From: RI-231 sp041394905
Lineage (GTDB): Bacteria > Acidobacteriota > Terriglobia > Bryobacterales > UBA6623
DNA length: 64,000 nt
Assembly: GCA_041394905.1 (NCBI GenBank)
Contig: JAWKHJ010000003.1
Coordinates: 186,001 to 250,000, forward strand
Reading direction: 5' to 3'
The position numbers and the translations under genes are program-made. Positions 27,291 to 36,807 of the stretch are shown here, piece by piece; the first letter of the stretch is position 1; every line of letters begins with the position of its first letter. A model generated the notes under the pieces. It was not told where the DNA came from. It did no database searches and saw only the letters and a program-made list of their open reading frames with translations.

Positions 27291-28355
27291 ATGTCCAGCT
27301 TCTCCATCGCCGTCATCGCGGGCGACGGCATCGGCCTCGAGGTCATGCCGCCCACGCTCGCCCTGCTCGATCAACTCGCCCCCAAGCACGGGGCTGAATT
27401 CCGCTACACACACTTCGACTGGGGGACGGACTACTACTTCCAGCACGGCCGCATGATGCCCGAGGACGCCCTCGAGCAACTCCGGCCGCACGACGCCATC
27501 CTGCTCAGCGCCATCGGCCACCCCAAGGTGCAGGACAACATCACCCTCAACGGCCTGCTGCTGCCCATCCGGCGCACCTTCGACCAATATGTCTGCGAGC
27601 GTCCGGCGAAGCTCTACGCGGGCGTCCGCTCGCCTCTCGCCGACAAGAAGCCGGGCGAGATCGACATGGTCGTCGTGCGCGAGAACACCGAGGGCGAGTA
27701 CGCGCAGATCGGCGGTCCGCTCTACCGCGACTTCCCGGACGAGATCGCCATCCAAACGTCGGTCTTCACGCGCAAGGGCTGTGAGCGGATCATCCGCCAC
27801 GCCTTCGAGCTGGCGCGCAAGCGCAACGGGAAGAAGCGCGTCGCCTCCATCACCAAGAGCAACGCGCAAGGCTACTCGATGGTGCTCTGGGACAAGTGTT
27901 TCGCGCGCGTTCGCGAGGAGTTCCCCGACATCGAGACCGAGTCGTTGCTCGTCGACGCCGCGGCGATGAACTTCGTGCGGAGGCCGGAGTCGTTCGACGT
28001 CGTGGTGGGCTCGAACCTTTTTGGCGACATCCTGAGCGATCTGTCGGCGATGATTACCGGATCGATGGGCTTGGCGCCGAGCTCGAACGTCAACCCCTCG
28101 CGCGACGTGCCGTCGATGTTCGAGCCGGTCCACGGCTCGGCTCCGGACATCGCAGGCAAAGGGCTGGCGAACCCGCTGGCGATGATCCTCTCCGCGCGCA
28201 TGATGCTCGAGTTCTTCGGGTTGACAGCGGCCGGGGATGCAGTTGAAGCTGCGGTGGCCGCCGTGTTGGCCGAGGGCAAGGCGCTGCCGGCAGACCTAGG
28301 CGGATCGGCGTCGACGGCGCAAGTTGCCGACGCGGTTACGGCGAAGCTGGGCTAG
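27291..28355 (+). CDS. Tartrate / D-malate dehydrogenase family (TtuC/DmlA-like)
   Basis: A 354-residue NAD-dependent beta-decarboxylating dehydrogenase. Motifs include IAVIAGDGIGLEV, the substrate region FDQYVCERPAKLYAGV, VVVRENTEGEYAQIGG (the sequence that separates tartrate/malate enzymes from LeuB), FGDILSDLSAMITGSMG and PVHGSAPDIAGKGLANP. It would oxidise tartrate, D-malate or a related 2-hydroxy acid. The ATG at 27291 has GGAG five bases upstream. No leuCD or other leucine genes lie nearby, which also argues against a LeuB role. Confidence 0.88.
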   Translation: MSSFSIAVIAGDGIGLEVMPPTLALLDQLAPKHGAEFRYTHFDWGTDYYFQHGRMMPEDALEQLRPHDAILLSAIGHPKVQDNITLNGLLLPIRRTFDQYVCERPAKLYAGVRSPLADKKPGEIDMVVVRENTEGEYAQIGGPLYRDFPDEIAIQTSVFTRKGCERIIRHAFELARKRNGKKRVASITKSNAQGYSMVLWDKCFARVREEFPDIETESLLVDAAAMNFVRRPESFDVVVGSNLFGDILSDLSAMITGSMGLAPSSNVNPSRDVPSMFEPVHGSAPDIAGKGLANPLAMILSARMMLEFFGLTAAGDAVEAAVAAVLAEGKALPADLGGSASTAQVADAVTAKLG

Positions 28356-28409
28356 CCGTGCCGGTCGGCGCCGCACCTTCGCAGATGCGGCGCCAACACA
28401 GGCGGGCGA

Positions 28410-31400
28410 TTAGAACAAGTACTTCAAACCGAACTGGACGACGCGGGCGCCGCTTGCACCCAGAATCCGCCCGAAGTTGGGGTTGCTTAGCACCGTGTTC
28501 GGGCTTGCGAAGTTCGGATGGTTGAACGCGCTGAACAGCTCCGCGCGGAACTGCAGCTTTTGTCCTTCGCGCACGGCGAAGTTCTTGAGGGCCGACAGGT
28601 TCCACGTCTGCGCGCCGGGGCTGTAGAGGATGCCGCGGCCCGCTGTTCCGAACGTGCCTGTCGCCGGACGGGCGAAGGCGTCCGTGTTGAAGTACTCGGC
28701 GAGTTTGGCGTCCCGCGAGCGGTTGTCGGCGAGGTGGGGATCGCCGACCAGGTCGGCGCGGTCATTGGCGTTGCCGTCGAGGTTGGTGTCGCTGCCGGCG
28801 GTGATGGTGATCGGGCTGCCGGCGTCAAACCGGGTGATGCCGCTCATCTGCCAGCCGTTGATCACCTGCTTGCCCACCCAGCCGAAGCGCTGGGTCTGCG
28901 GTAAATCCCACAGATAGCTCAGGACGAATATGTGGGGGGCGTTGAAGCTCGACGCGCCGCGATCCAACCGCCGGTTGTTGGAATTGACCAGAGCGACAGC
29001 GGTCGGGTTGAAGATGTCGTCCGAGATCTCGTCGATCGACTTGGAGAAGGTGTAGCTGCCATTGATGGTGAAACCGTGGGCCAGCCGCTGGCGGAAGGAC
29101 GCTTGAAGGGAATCGTAGTGCGCGTTGGCACCCGTGTTGGTATGGGCGATCTGCGCGAATGTACCTGGCAGGTAGGGTCGCCGTGCGTTGATGTTGCCCG
29201 CCGTCGAACTACCGGGCGTGTAGATGGGCATGTTGGCGTCGCGCTGGAAGAAGAGCTTGCGCGACGTGTTGCCGACGTAGGCCACCTGCCCCGTCAAAGT
29301 CGAGGTCAACTGGTGCTCGATGGTCAGGCTGTAGTGCTGCACGTAAGGCGTGACGGCGTTCTGGTCGTAGTAATTCGTGGTCATCGGCAACGAGAAACTA
29401 GGATTGCTGCGATCGAGCGTGTAAGGGAACGGGCTGCCGCCGGGGACGTCCGACCAGGGGTCGACCAGGTTGGGCGTGCCGAAGGCGGTCACATCCACCA
29501 AGAACGGCTGGCCTTGCAGGTTCGAGGTGACGTTGGCGAACGAGATGGCGTAGAAGACGCCGTAGCCGGCGCGGATCGCGGTCTTGCCCTTACCGGTCGG
29601 ATCAATGGCGATGCCGAACCGCGGCGCAATGTTGTTGGCGTCGGTCTTGGCCATGCCGCGCGGAATGCCCGGGTCCCCATAGAAGACCTGCCCCAGCGGC
29701 GCCTTCGGGATGACAGTTGATTGCTGACCGAAGCGGAACGTCGCCAGCTCATCCGTCGTGCTGACCATGGGCAGATTGAGCTCGTAGCGCAACCCGAGGT
29801 TGAGCGTGATGCGCGAGGAGACGCGCCAGTCATCCTGCACATAGCCGTGCGCGGCTGTCGAGCGGAAGATACGCGCCAGACCGTTGTTCTGGCGGAAGCT
29901 GGCCGCGCGGCCCAACATGAAGTCTCCCAGTGTGTTCCGGGTGAAGTTGCCGGTGAAGCGGACTTGGCCGGCGCCGAGCCAGTTGCCGACTTCGTCGAAC
30001 TTGCCGTGAAAGAACCACACGCCGCCTTTGAGGGTGTGTTTACCTTTGGTCGCCGTGACCGTATCGGACGCGGTAAACGATTGCTGCAACTGTCCGTTGG
30101 CGCCGAAGGTTCCCATCTGCCAGCGCCCGTTGATAAACAACTGCGGCGGACGCGGCGGCCCCGCGCCGAGGGTCACGTTGCTGCCGTAGTCGCTCCAGCT
30201 ATTGTTGAACTGATCGACAATCGGCGTGTCACGCTTGCTCCAACTGAACTGCACCTGGTTGAGCAGCGTCGGACTGACGATCCAGTCGTGGTTGGCGACC
30301 ACGTTGCGCTGCGTGTACTTCGTGGTGTTGTTGGCGTAGTTGGGGATCTGCGTATTGGAGGGGAAAGGCTGGTAGCTGCCTCCGTTGATCATGAATAGGC
30401 TGCCGTAGATTTTGTGCTTGGAACTCAGCATGTGGTCAATCTTCACCAGATACTGGTTCTCGTCGTCCTTGCTGCTGCCGGTAGCTTGCAGGCGTCCGTC
30501 GGGCGTGTTGGGTAGCGGCACCGAGCGATCGAGGATGGACATCGCCACCGGGTCGAGCCGGCTGACCGGAATCTGCGCGCCGGTGAACGGGGTGTTCGTC
30601 GTCGGGTCGACAGGCAACTGATTGGCCCGCGCGGAAGAGAAGTCGCCGGACCGCTCAGCCGCGGTGGGCGGAGTAGCGGCGTTGACGAACGCCAGGCTGC
30701 GAATCTTCAATCCCTGGAAAGATCCGAAAAAGAAGGTCTTGTTCTTGATGACCGGGCCGCCGACAGAGAACCCGTACTGGTTCTGCCGCAACTGCGGAAC
30801 CGTGGGCTGGAAGAAGGGCCGCGCGTTGAGTTTGTCATTGCGCAAAAACTCCCACAGGCTGCCGTGCAACTTGTTCGTGCCGGACTTGAGGACTACATTG
30901 AACACCGCGCCCGGTGAACGGCCGAACTCCGCGTTGAAGTTGCTCGTGATGAGACGAAATTCCTGCACAGCGTCCGGGTTCGGCGACGTGTTGCCACTGT
31001 TGCGCCATAGATCGTTGTTGAACGCTCCGTCGAGCATGAACGTGCTTTGGCGGCTGCGGCTACCGTTGACATTCAGGTACGCGCCGCCGGAGTTTGAAAC
31101 TGTGTTGAAATTCGTATTGGAAACGCCTGGCAACGTAATAGCCAAGTCATAAACGTTGCGACCGTTCAGGGGAAGATTGTTGACACGATTTGTATCGACG
31201 ACCGTTCCCACCTGAGTTTGATAGGTATCGACCTGGGCAGGGTCCGTCGTCACTTCTACGGACTCGACCAAAGCGCCGATAGTGAGACTCGCGTCGATGC
31301 GAATATTCTGATTCACTTCGAGTGTGATGCCGGAGGCGACGAAAGACTTAAACCCTTCCGACTGGACCTCGACCTGATATTGACCCACGGGCAACCCTGT

Positions 31401-31652
31401 GACGATGTAGCTTCCGGAAGCGTCGGTAGACGCGTTGCGTGTTTCGCCGGTAAGTGTGTTTTTCACTGAAACAGCGGCGCCGGGCACGATGGCGCCCGTT
31501 TCGTCCGTCACAGTCCCGAGGATCGTACCGGTAACCTGAGCATGAAGGCCTGAGGAGAGCAACAGGGCGATCCCGCAGAGCCACACTGAGCGAGTAAGAA
31601 TCTGTCGCATCCGGCCGAGCGACACATGGATTGTTCGGGCAATCATCCGCAT
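28410..31652 (-). CDS. TonB-dependent receptor-like outer membrane protein (Oar type)
   Basis: A 1,080-residue intact protein. A signal peptide (CGIALLLSSGLHAQ) is followed by a carboxypeptidase-regulatory-like Ig domain (GTVTDETGAIVPGAAVSVKN), a plug (RVNNLPLNGRNVYDLAITLPG) and a long beta-barrel ending in the aromatic terminal residue (VVQFGLKYLF) expected for outer-membrane insertion. These proteins are very numerous in Acidobacteriota and probably import oligosaccharides or other large ligands. The ATG at 31652 follows AGGAGG by four bases. The 265-base space upstream (31653-31917) has no gene; it holds CTGAA-N8-TTCAG at 31673-31690. Confidence 0.88.
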   Translation of the reverse strand: MRMIARTIHVSLGRMRQILTRSVWLCGIALLLSSGLHAQVTGTILGTVTDETGAIVPGAAVSVKNTLTGETRNASTDASGSYIVTGLPVGQYQVEVQSEGFKSFVASGITLEVNQNIRIDASLTIGALVESVEVTTDPAQVDTYQTQVGTVVDTNRVNNLPLNGRNVYDLAITLPGVSNTNFNTVSNSGGAYLNVNGSRSRQSTFMLDGAFNNDLWRNSGNTSPNPDAVQEFRLITSNFNAEFGRSPGAVFNVVLKSGTNKLHGSLWEFLRNDKLNARPFFQPTVPQLRQNQYGFSVGGPVIKNKTFFFGSFQGLKIRSLAFVNAATPPTAAERSGDFSSARANQLPVDPTTNTPFTGAQIPVSRLDPVAMSILDRSVPLPNTPDGRLQATGSSKDDENQYLVKIDHMLSSKHKIYGSLFMINGGSYQPFPSNTQIPNYANNTTKYTQRNVVANHDWIVSPTLLNQVQFSWSKRDTPIVDQFNNSWSDYGSNVTLGAGPPRPPQLFINGRWQMGTFGANGQLQQSFTASDTVTATKGKHTLKGGVWFFHGKFDEVGNWLGAGQVRFTGNFTRNTLGDFMLGRAASFRQNNGLARIFRSTAAHGYVQDDWRVSSRITLNLGLRYELNLPMVSTTDELATFRFGQQSTVIPKAPLGQVFYGDPGIPRGMAKTDANNIAPRFGIAIDPTGKGKTAIRAGYGVFYAISFANVTSNLQGQPFLVDVTAFGTPNLVDPWSDVPGGSPFPYTLDRSNPSFSLPMTTNYYDQNAVTPYVQHYSLTIEHQLTSTLTGQVAYVGNTSRKLFFQRDANMPIYTPGSSTAGNINARRPYLPGTFAQIAHTNTGANAHYDSLQASFRQRLAHGFTINGSYTFSKSIDEISDDIFNPTAVALVNSNNRRLDRGASSFNAPHIFVLSYLWDLPQTQRFGWVGKQVINGWQMSGITRFDAGSPITITAGSDTNLDGNANDRADLVGDPHLADNRSRDAKLAEYFNTDAFARPATGTFGTAGRGILYSPGAQTWNLSALKNFAVREGQKLQFRAELFSAFNHPNFASPNTVLSNPNFGRILGASGARVVQFGLKYLF

Positions 31653-31917
31653 CCACCTCCTAGTGGACCTGTCTGAAACATATCGTTCAGAGTTAGCACA
31701 GGCCGAGAACGAGTGATTGCGCTACCCGAAACCTTGTAGTGTTGACTTGTAACTTACTCCAAGTGCACGCGAGACGCGATTGTGTGGTTTATCACGCGCT
31801 TGGAAAACAGGCGCTCGTCCGGCAATCGCTGGAAAGCACTCAAGGAATCAGGGCTTTGAGGCTGAGATGCGGATTCGGCCAGGAGCTGCTTGCATCCAGA
31901 TTTCTTGCAGAAATCCG

Positions 31918-33066
31918 CTAACGCCAATTCGGCCACTCTTGGAGGCGCCGTTCCGACCACAGCAAGTCGTGGTAGGGCACGTCTTCCTCCGGCGGCGCCG
32001 GGCTCTCGAGGGCTTTGGCGATGCGCTCGGCGATGGCCGAGGCGTCCTCGCCCCTCATGACGCGGAGGTCCAGCAGCAGCTCGCCCGCAGCGTCGTCCGC
32101 GTCGTTCACCCAGACTGGCGGATCACCCTCGCGCAAGCGATTCGCCACCGCGCGCGCGGAAACGCCCTGCGGCACGGAACAGAGCACCTGCGAGGCCTTG
32201 CGGGCCGGGCGAATGGTCAGATGCTGAGCTAGGGCCGCGGCCCGTTCCGCCCAGCGCTGTTTCTCGGCTTCGAGGTCGCGGCCATACCAGAGCTTCACCG
32301 CGGCCATGCAGCCTGCAATGCCTTCCTTGCCCACCTTCATCGCGCGACCCACGCCGTAGTTCTGCAGGTAGCAGGCCTTCACCAGCGCGAGCGTGCCGCA
32401 GAGCATGCCCGAGGTTGGCGCGCCCATCTGCTTGTGCGCGCTGGTGATCACGAGATCGGCGCCGGCCGCGAGGAAGGGCCGCACGTCGAGGCCGGCCGCC
32501 GTATCGACGATGAGCGGGACGCCGTGGCGATGCGCAATCTCGACGAACTCTTCCACCGAAGCGAAAGCGCCGCCAGGGTTTACGTCGCCGGAGTCGACAA
32601 AGAACAGCGCGGCGGTGCGCTCCGAGAGAGCCCCCCGCAGATGGAAAGCCTCGCAGTGGTTCGCCGTGCCCGGACGTACGACCTTGGCGCCGCTCATGCG
32701 GATCATCTGCGAAATCGGCGCTCCGAAGTTGATGTCGTGCCCGAGGGGGAGCACGACCTCGTCCCGCAGGCCGTCTGTGTCGGGCAGCCGAGCGACTTTC
32801 GCCAGGTCGGCGCCGGTCATGGCCGCGGCGGCGGCGATCACCAGCCCGGACGAGCACGACGAGGTTACGCAGCCTGCTTCGGCGCCCGTGGCCGCTGCAA
32901 TTGCATGGCAAGCAGCGGCTTGCAACTCGTCGATCTCGACGCTGACCTGCAAGATCTCGTCCACCGCCTGCCGGACCGCGCTAGAGCAGACGTTGGCGCC
33001 CAAAATGGTGGGCATGCCCATGGCGTTGAGCACGCGCTTGGCGCCGAAACGGGTGGGTTCGCTCAT
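31918..33066 (-). CDS. SelA-like PLP-dependent enzyme
   Basis: A 382-residue fold-type I PLP enzyme related to L-seryl-tRNA(Sec) selenium transferase and D-glucosaminate-6-phosphate ammonia-lyase. The PLP lysine is Lys212 in DLVITSAHKQMGAPTSG; the Asp of PLIVDTAAG and the CVTSSCSSGL phosphate-binding region are present. It lacks the N-terminal tRNA-binding domain of true SelA, and no selB or selC is seen, so an amino-sugar or amino-acid lyase or aldolase is more likely. The start was set at MSEPTRFGAKRVLNA; a longer GTG-started frame would run through the divergent regulator gene. Confidence 0.8.
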   Translation of the reverse strand: MSEPTRFGAKRVLNAMGMPTILGANVCSSAVRQAVDEILQVSVEIDELQAAACHAIAAATGAEAGCVTSSCSSGLVIAAAAAMTGADLAKVARLPDTDGLRDEVVLPLGHDINFGAPISQMIRMSGAKVVRPGTANHCEAFHLRGALSERTAALFFVDSGDVNPGGAFASVEEFVEIAHRHGVPLIVDTAAGLDVRPFLAAGADLVITSAHKQMGAPTSGMLCGTLALVKACYLQNYGVGRAMKVGKEGIAGCMAAVKLWYGRDLEAEKQRWAERAAALAQHLTIRPARKASQVLCSVPQGVSARAVANRLREGDPPVWVNDADDAAGELLLDLRVMRGEDASAIAERIAKALESPAPPEEDVPYHDLLWSERRLQEWPNWR

Positions 33067-33138
33067 AAGCTGCGAGGCTATCACGTTCCGCCTTGCCCCG
33101 TACGCTGTAAGACATGGCCCCTTGCGAGCCGATAAGTA

Positions 33139-33161
33139 CCAGGAGCGTCTTTCGCTCCTGG
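33139..33161 (+). promoter_or_regulatory. Hairpin masking the ribosome-binding site of the HD-GYP gene
   Basis: CCAGGAGCG (33139-33147) pairs perfectly with CGCTCCTGG (33153-33161) across a 5-base loop. The left arm contains AGGAG, the only ribosome-binding-site-like sequence for the ATG at 33163, which follows the right arm by one base. Confidence 0.5.
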
Positions 33162-33162
33162 C

Positions 33163-34209
33163 ATGGCCGCGCAATCCGCAACTACGGTTTTGGTCGTTGA
33201 CGACGAAGAGCCGATCCGCGACTACCTCTCTGCCGTTCTGAAGGTTGAGGGCTATGCCTGCCGTACCTTCGGGGAGAGCGCCCAGGCGCTGGACTATCTC
33301 GCTTCGTCCGACCACCCCGCGGATCTGATGCTGACCGACATCAAAATGCCGGGCATGACCGGGATCGAGCTGTTGCGTTCGGTCAAGGAGCTCAAGCCGG
33401 CCATGCCGGTCATTCTCGTCTCCGGCCTCTACGAGCTGGCGCTGGCGATCGAAGCGCTCGAGTACGGGGCGGACGACTACCTCAAGAAGCCCGTGCGCCC
33501 GGCGGACGTGCTGACTGCGGTCGGCAAGTATTTGAGCAATGTGGAAGCGCGCGAAAGCGCGGTCCAGGAGGCGCTAGAGGAGTTTGTTGCGGCGCGCGAA
33601 GACCCGCACCGCTCCGCCCACATTGCCGCGATCTTTCGCAGCCTGGGCATACGGCGTTACGAGACGTTCCAGCATTCCAAGCGCGTGGCCGCCTACTCGC
33701 GGCTGTTCGGCGAACTGCTGGGCTTGCCGCCGCAACAGCTCGACCGCCTGGAGTTGGGCGCCTTGTTGCACGACATCGGCAAGATCGGCATTCCGCGCAA
33801 CGTGCTGCTCAAGCCGGGGGCGCTGACCGACGAGGAATGGCGCGTGATGAAGACGCATCCCGCCATCGGCCACCGCATGATGGCGCGCTTCCCAGAGCTG
33901 ACGGCGGAGTCCGAAGTGGTCAAGAGCCACCACGAGCGCTGGGATGGCGAAGGCTATCCAGACGAGCTGAAGGGCGCGCAGATTCCGCTGTTCGCGCGCT
34001 TGTTCAGCATCGTCGACACGTATGACGCGGTCACCTCCGACCGCCCTTACCGCCCGGCACAGGGCGTGGACGCAGCCAAAGCGGTGATCCACAAGGGTGC
34101 GGGCGAGCAGTTCGATCCGCAACTGGTCCAGACGTTTCTGGCCATCCCGGAAACGGCCCTCGAGATGATCCGCGAACGCTATCCCGATAACGTGCCGGAT
34201 GAGTTTTAG
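33163..34209 (+). CDS. Response regulator with HD-GYP phosphodiesterase output
   Basis: A 348-residue two-domain protein. The receiver (about 5-125) has the acidic pair VVDDEEP, the phospho-acceptor Asp in LMLTDIKMPGM and the Lys in LKKPVRP. The HD-GYP domain (about 160-335) keeps HDIGKIGIP, HHERWDGEGYPDELKG and the DTYDAVTSDRPYR block, so it should hydrolyse cyclic di-GMP. No cognate kinase is adjacent. It is divergent from the SelA-like gene with 96 bases between, and its start codon abuts a hairpin. Confidence 0.92.
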   Translation: MAAQSATTVLVVDDEEPIRDYLSAVLKVEGYACRTFGESAQALDYLASSDHPADLMLTDIKMPGMTGIELLRSVKELKPAMPVILVSGLYELALAIEALEYGADDYLKKPVRPADVLTAVGKYLSNVEARESAVQEALEEFVAAREDPHRSAHIAAIFRSLGIRRYETFQHSKRVAAYSRLFGELLGLPPQQLDRLELGALLHDIGKIGIPRNVLLKPGALTDEEWRVMKTHPAIGHRMMARFPELTAESEVVKSHHERWDGEGYPDELKGAQIPLFARLFSIVDTYDAVTSDRPYRPAQGVDAAKAVIHKGAGEQFDPQLVQTFLAIPETALEMIRERYPDNVPDEF

Positions 34210-34233
34210 GGAAGGCGGGAGCCCGGCTGCATG

Positions 34234-34334
34234 TTGTGGCGCAACCGGCCACGATTGTAGCGTCGCGAGTCGTCGCGACGGCGGTTTCGGTCGCGATGAC
34301 TCGCGACCCGGCAAGCCGGCGGCTTGCGCCACAA
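34234..34334. repeat. Nested palindromic intergenic element
   Basis: Outer arms TTGTGGCGCAA (34234-34244) and TTGCGCCACAA (34324-34334) are perfect inverted repeats. Inside, an 18-base arm at 34262-34279 pairs with 34290-34307 with one mismatch, followed by GCAAGCC-GGC-GGCTTGC. The 101-bp unit lies between convergent gene ends and looks like a REP/BIME or miniature mobile element. Confidence 0.55.
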
Positions 34335-34353
34335 ACTTTTCAGGCGCGCTGAT

Positions 34354-35750
34354 CTAGCGGCGGGTTGGCTTGCGTGCGCCGGCGTCATCTAGCCGATCGA
34401 GCAGCCGTTTCTCGAGATCACGGCCTCCGTCGAGCGGGTGTGACTCTGCTACGTCGCCATCCAGGTCGTAGAACTCGGTGCGGCCGTCTTCCCAGAAGTA
34501 AATCAGTTTCTTTTGTCCCATGCGGATGGCCGACACCGGTTTGGTCTGGCTGATGAAGCCGTCCGCGATGCCGATCGAGGAGGGGGCCTCTTCGTAGCCT
34601 TTCTCCGGGTGGTAGTAGGGGAAGTGCCAGATCAACGCCCGCTCTTCGAACGGCCGTGCGGAGCCTCCTTCGAGCAGCGCGAGCAGGCTGGTCGAATCCG
34701 GCGTAGAAGCTTCCGCGCCCGCGGCTTCAGCCAGCGTGGCGAACCAGTCGACGCCGGAGACCGGCGCGCCGCTGACCATCCCGGCTTCACCCGTCCGTCC
34801 CAGCGCACCAGCAGCGGTACGCGAATGCCGCCTTCGTAGAGGTTCCACTTGCTGCCGCGCAACGGAGCGTTGACGGCGTACTCGGGATGCCCGCCGTTGT
34901 CGGAGGTGAACACGATCAGCGTGTTCTCAATGCGGCTCGCCGCGTCGATCAGCCGGCCCACGTTGTGGTCGAAGGTCTCGACAAATCCGCCGTAAAGGAC
35001 CCGTTTGTCTGTTGCATCGGGGCCGAGCTTGGCGCGGTACTTCTCTTCCAGCCAACGCCCGCGCGCCCGCACCGGCGTGTGGACGTAAGGGTAGGAGGCA
35101 TAGAGGAAGAAGGGCTTGTCGCCGCCTTGCGAGAGAAATGCAATGGCGTCGTCGGTGAGCGAATCCGGTGCATACTCGCCTTCGGGCAGATCGGTATAGG
35201 GATCTTCGGCCGCCTTGTACGCCCAGGGGTGCGAGCCGAAGGTTTCCCTGCCCCACTGGAAGCCTTGCTGGAGCGGCCCATGGGTGGGCGACCAGCCGAG
35301 ATAGTGGCCGTGGTGCGAGTTCAGATGCCACTTGCCAACCATGCCCGTGCGGTATCCGGCGTCGCGCAACACCTCGGCGATGGTGCGCTCCTCGAGCGGC
35401 AGCTCATAGGTGTAGGGCGGCGGATCGAGCTTGCGCGGCCCGCCCAGCGGCATCACGTCGTCGCGCCACTTGGTGACGAACTCGAATCCCAGCCGCGCCG
35501 GCGTCTTGCCTGTCATCAGCGCGGCGCGCGAGGGCGAGCAGATCGGCGCGGCGGCGTAGGCGTCGGTGAACCGCGCCCCCTGCTCGGCGAAGTGGTCCAG
35601 GTTCGGCGTTTCGCAATGAGTCGAGCCGTAGCAGCCCAGATCCGACCAAGCCAGGTCGTCGGCCAGGATCAGCACGATGTTCGGACGCTCGGCCGCCAGA
35701 GCCAGAGCCGACGTGGCGAGAAGCAGAAGAGCCAGCCGCATCAGCGTCAT
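34354..35750 (-). CDS. Secreted sulfatase (formylglycine type), one frameshift
   Basis: A signal peptide (LALLLLATSALALAA) precedes a type I sulfatase: metal-binding NIVLILADDLAWSDLGCYG, the formylglycine site CSPSRAALMTG (Cys71), YRTGMVGKWHLN and TLIVFTSDNGGHPE. Near 34785 the frame changes after GRVKPG and continues as EAGMVSGAPVSGVDWFATLAEAAG through IYFWEDGRTEFYDLDGD to KPTRR, so the full protein is about 465 residues. It would remove sulfate esters from glycans in the periplasm. A separate maturase is required; none is seen here. It is divergent from the zinc dehydrogenase, 25 bases apart. Confidence 0.85.
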
Positions 35751-35775
35751 TGTCGGCTATGATCGAGCAGAAGTC

Positions 35776-36807
35776 ATGAAAGCCGCTTTCTACCAAGGCA
35801 ACCGCTCCGTTTCCGTTGGGCCCTGTACGCCCGTCGATCCCGGCCCGGGCGAGGTGCAGATCCGCGTCTCGCACGCCGGCATCTGCGGCACCGACCTGCA
35901 CATCTGGCACGGCGCGATGGACAAGCGCGTGAAGATGCCGGCCGTGCTCGGGCACGAGATGTCGGGCGAGATCTCGGCGCTCGGCTCGGGCGTCCAGGGC
36001 TGGAGCGAAGGCGACCCGGTTACGGTCATGCCGCTCGACTTCGGCGCCAACCCTCCGGCCGGCCACAGCCACATTGCCGAGTTCATGAAGTTCATGGGCA
36101 TCGACACACCCGGCGCCTTCCAAAGCTATTGGACCGTGCCCGCCTCGACCTTGTTCCGCCTGCCGCAGAACCTCTCGCTCGCCCACGGCGCGCTAATTGA
36201 GCCGTTGGCCGTGGCGTGCCATGACGTGCGGATCGGCGCGATCCAGCCGGGCGAGCACGTGGTGGTGATCGGGGGCGGCCCCATCGGCATGCTCGTCGCG
36301 ATGGTCGCCCAGCACGCCGGGGGCAAAGTGGTGGTCAGCGAGGTCAACCCGTTCCGCGTCGCCAAGGCGAAGGAGCTGGGCCTGGAGGCGATCAACCCGA
36401 TGGAGACGGACTTGAAGGAGTTGGTCTTCGACCGCACCGGCGGCAAGGGCGCCGACGCGGTATTCGAAGTCTCGGGCTCGAAGGCCGGCGCCACCGTGAT
36501 GACCGACCTGCTGCGCATCCGCGGACGCGTGGTGCTCGTGGCCGTCTACGCCTCAAAGCCCGAGGTGGACCTGTTCCGCTTCTTCTGGCGTGAGCTCGAG
36601 CTGCGCGGCGCCCGCGTCTACGAAGGCGAAGACTACGACGAAGCCATCCGCATCGCCGCCTCCGGCGCCCTGCCGCTCGACAAGCTGATCACCGAGACCA
36701 CGGACCTCGCAGGCCTGCAATCCGGCTTCGAAAAGATGGACTCGGGCGGCGAGTGCATGAAGATTTTAGTCAGACGTGCGATGCGATACAGGGACTGCCA
36801 CTTGTAG
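35776..36807 (+). CDS. Zinc-containing alcohol/sugar dehydrogenase
   Basis: A 343-residue medium-chain dehydrogenase related to sorbitol and threonine dehydrogenases. Catalytic zinc ligands are Cys37 (GICGTD), His60-Glu61 (LGHEMSG) and the Glu of ALIEPLAVACHD; the NAD motif is VVIGGGPIGML. The four-Cys structural-zinc lobe is missing: the segment reads PLDFGANPPAGHSH. The last eleven residues (RRAMRYRDCHL) overlap the first hairpin of the palindromic repeat patch, so the natural C-terminus may have been altered by the repeat. Confidence 0.85.
   Translation: MKAAFYQGNRSVSVGPCTPVDPGPGEVQIRVSHAGICGTDLHIWHGAMDKRVKMPAVLGHEMSGEISALGSGVQGWSEGDPVTVMPLDFGANPPAGHSHIAEFMKFMGIDTPGAFQSYWTVPASTLFRLPQNLSLAHGALIEPLAVACHDVRIGAIQPGEHVVVIGGGPIGMLVAMVAQHAGGKVVVSEVNPFRVAKAKELGLEAINPMETDLKELVFDRTGGKGADAVFEVSGSKAGATVMTDLLRIRGRVVLVAVYASKPEVDLFRFFWRELELRGARVYEGEDYDEAIRIAASGALPLDKLITETTDLAGLQSGFEKMDSGGECMKILVRRAMRYRDCHL

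Noticed and set aside
26061..28133. A 690-residue minus-strand frame
   Set aside because: It runs antisense to the DUF1080 and tartrate dehydrogenase genes; only the part at 26816-27247 is real, and that protein is encoded in another frame.
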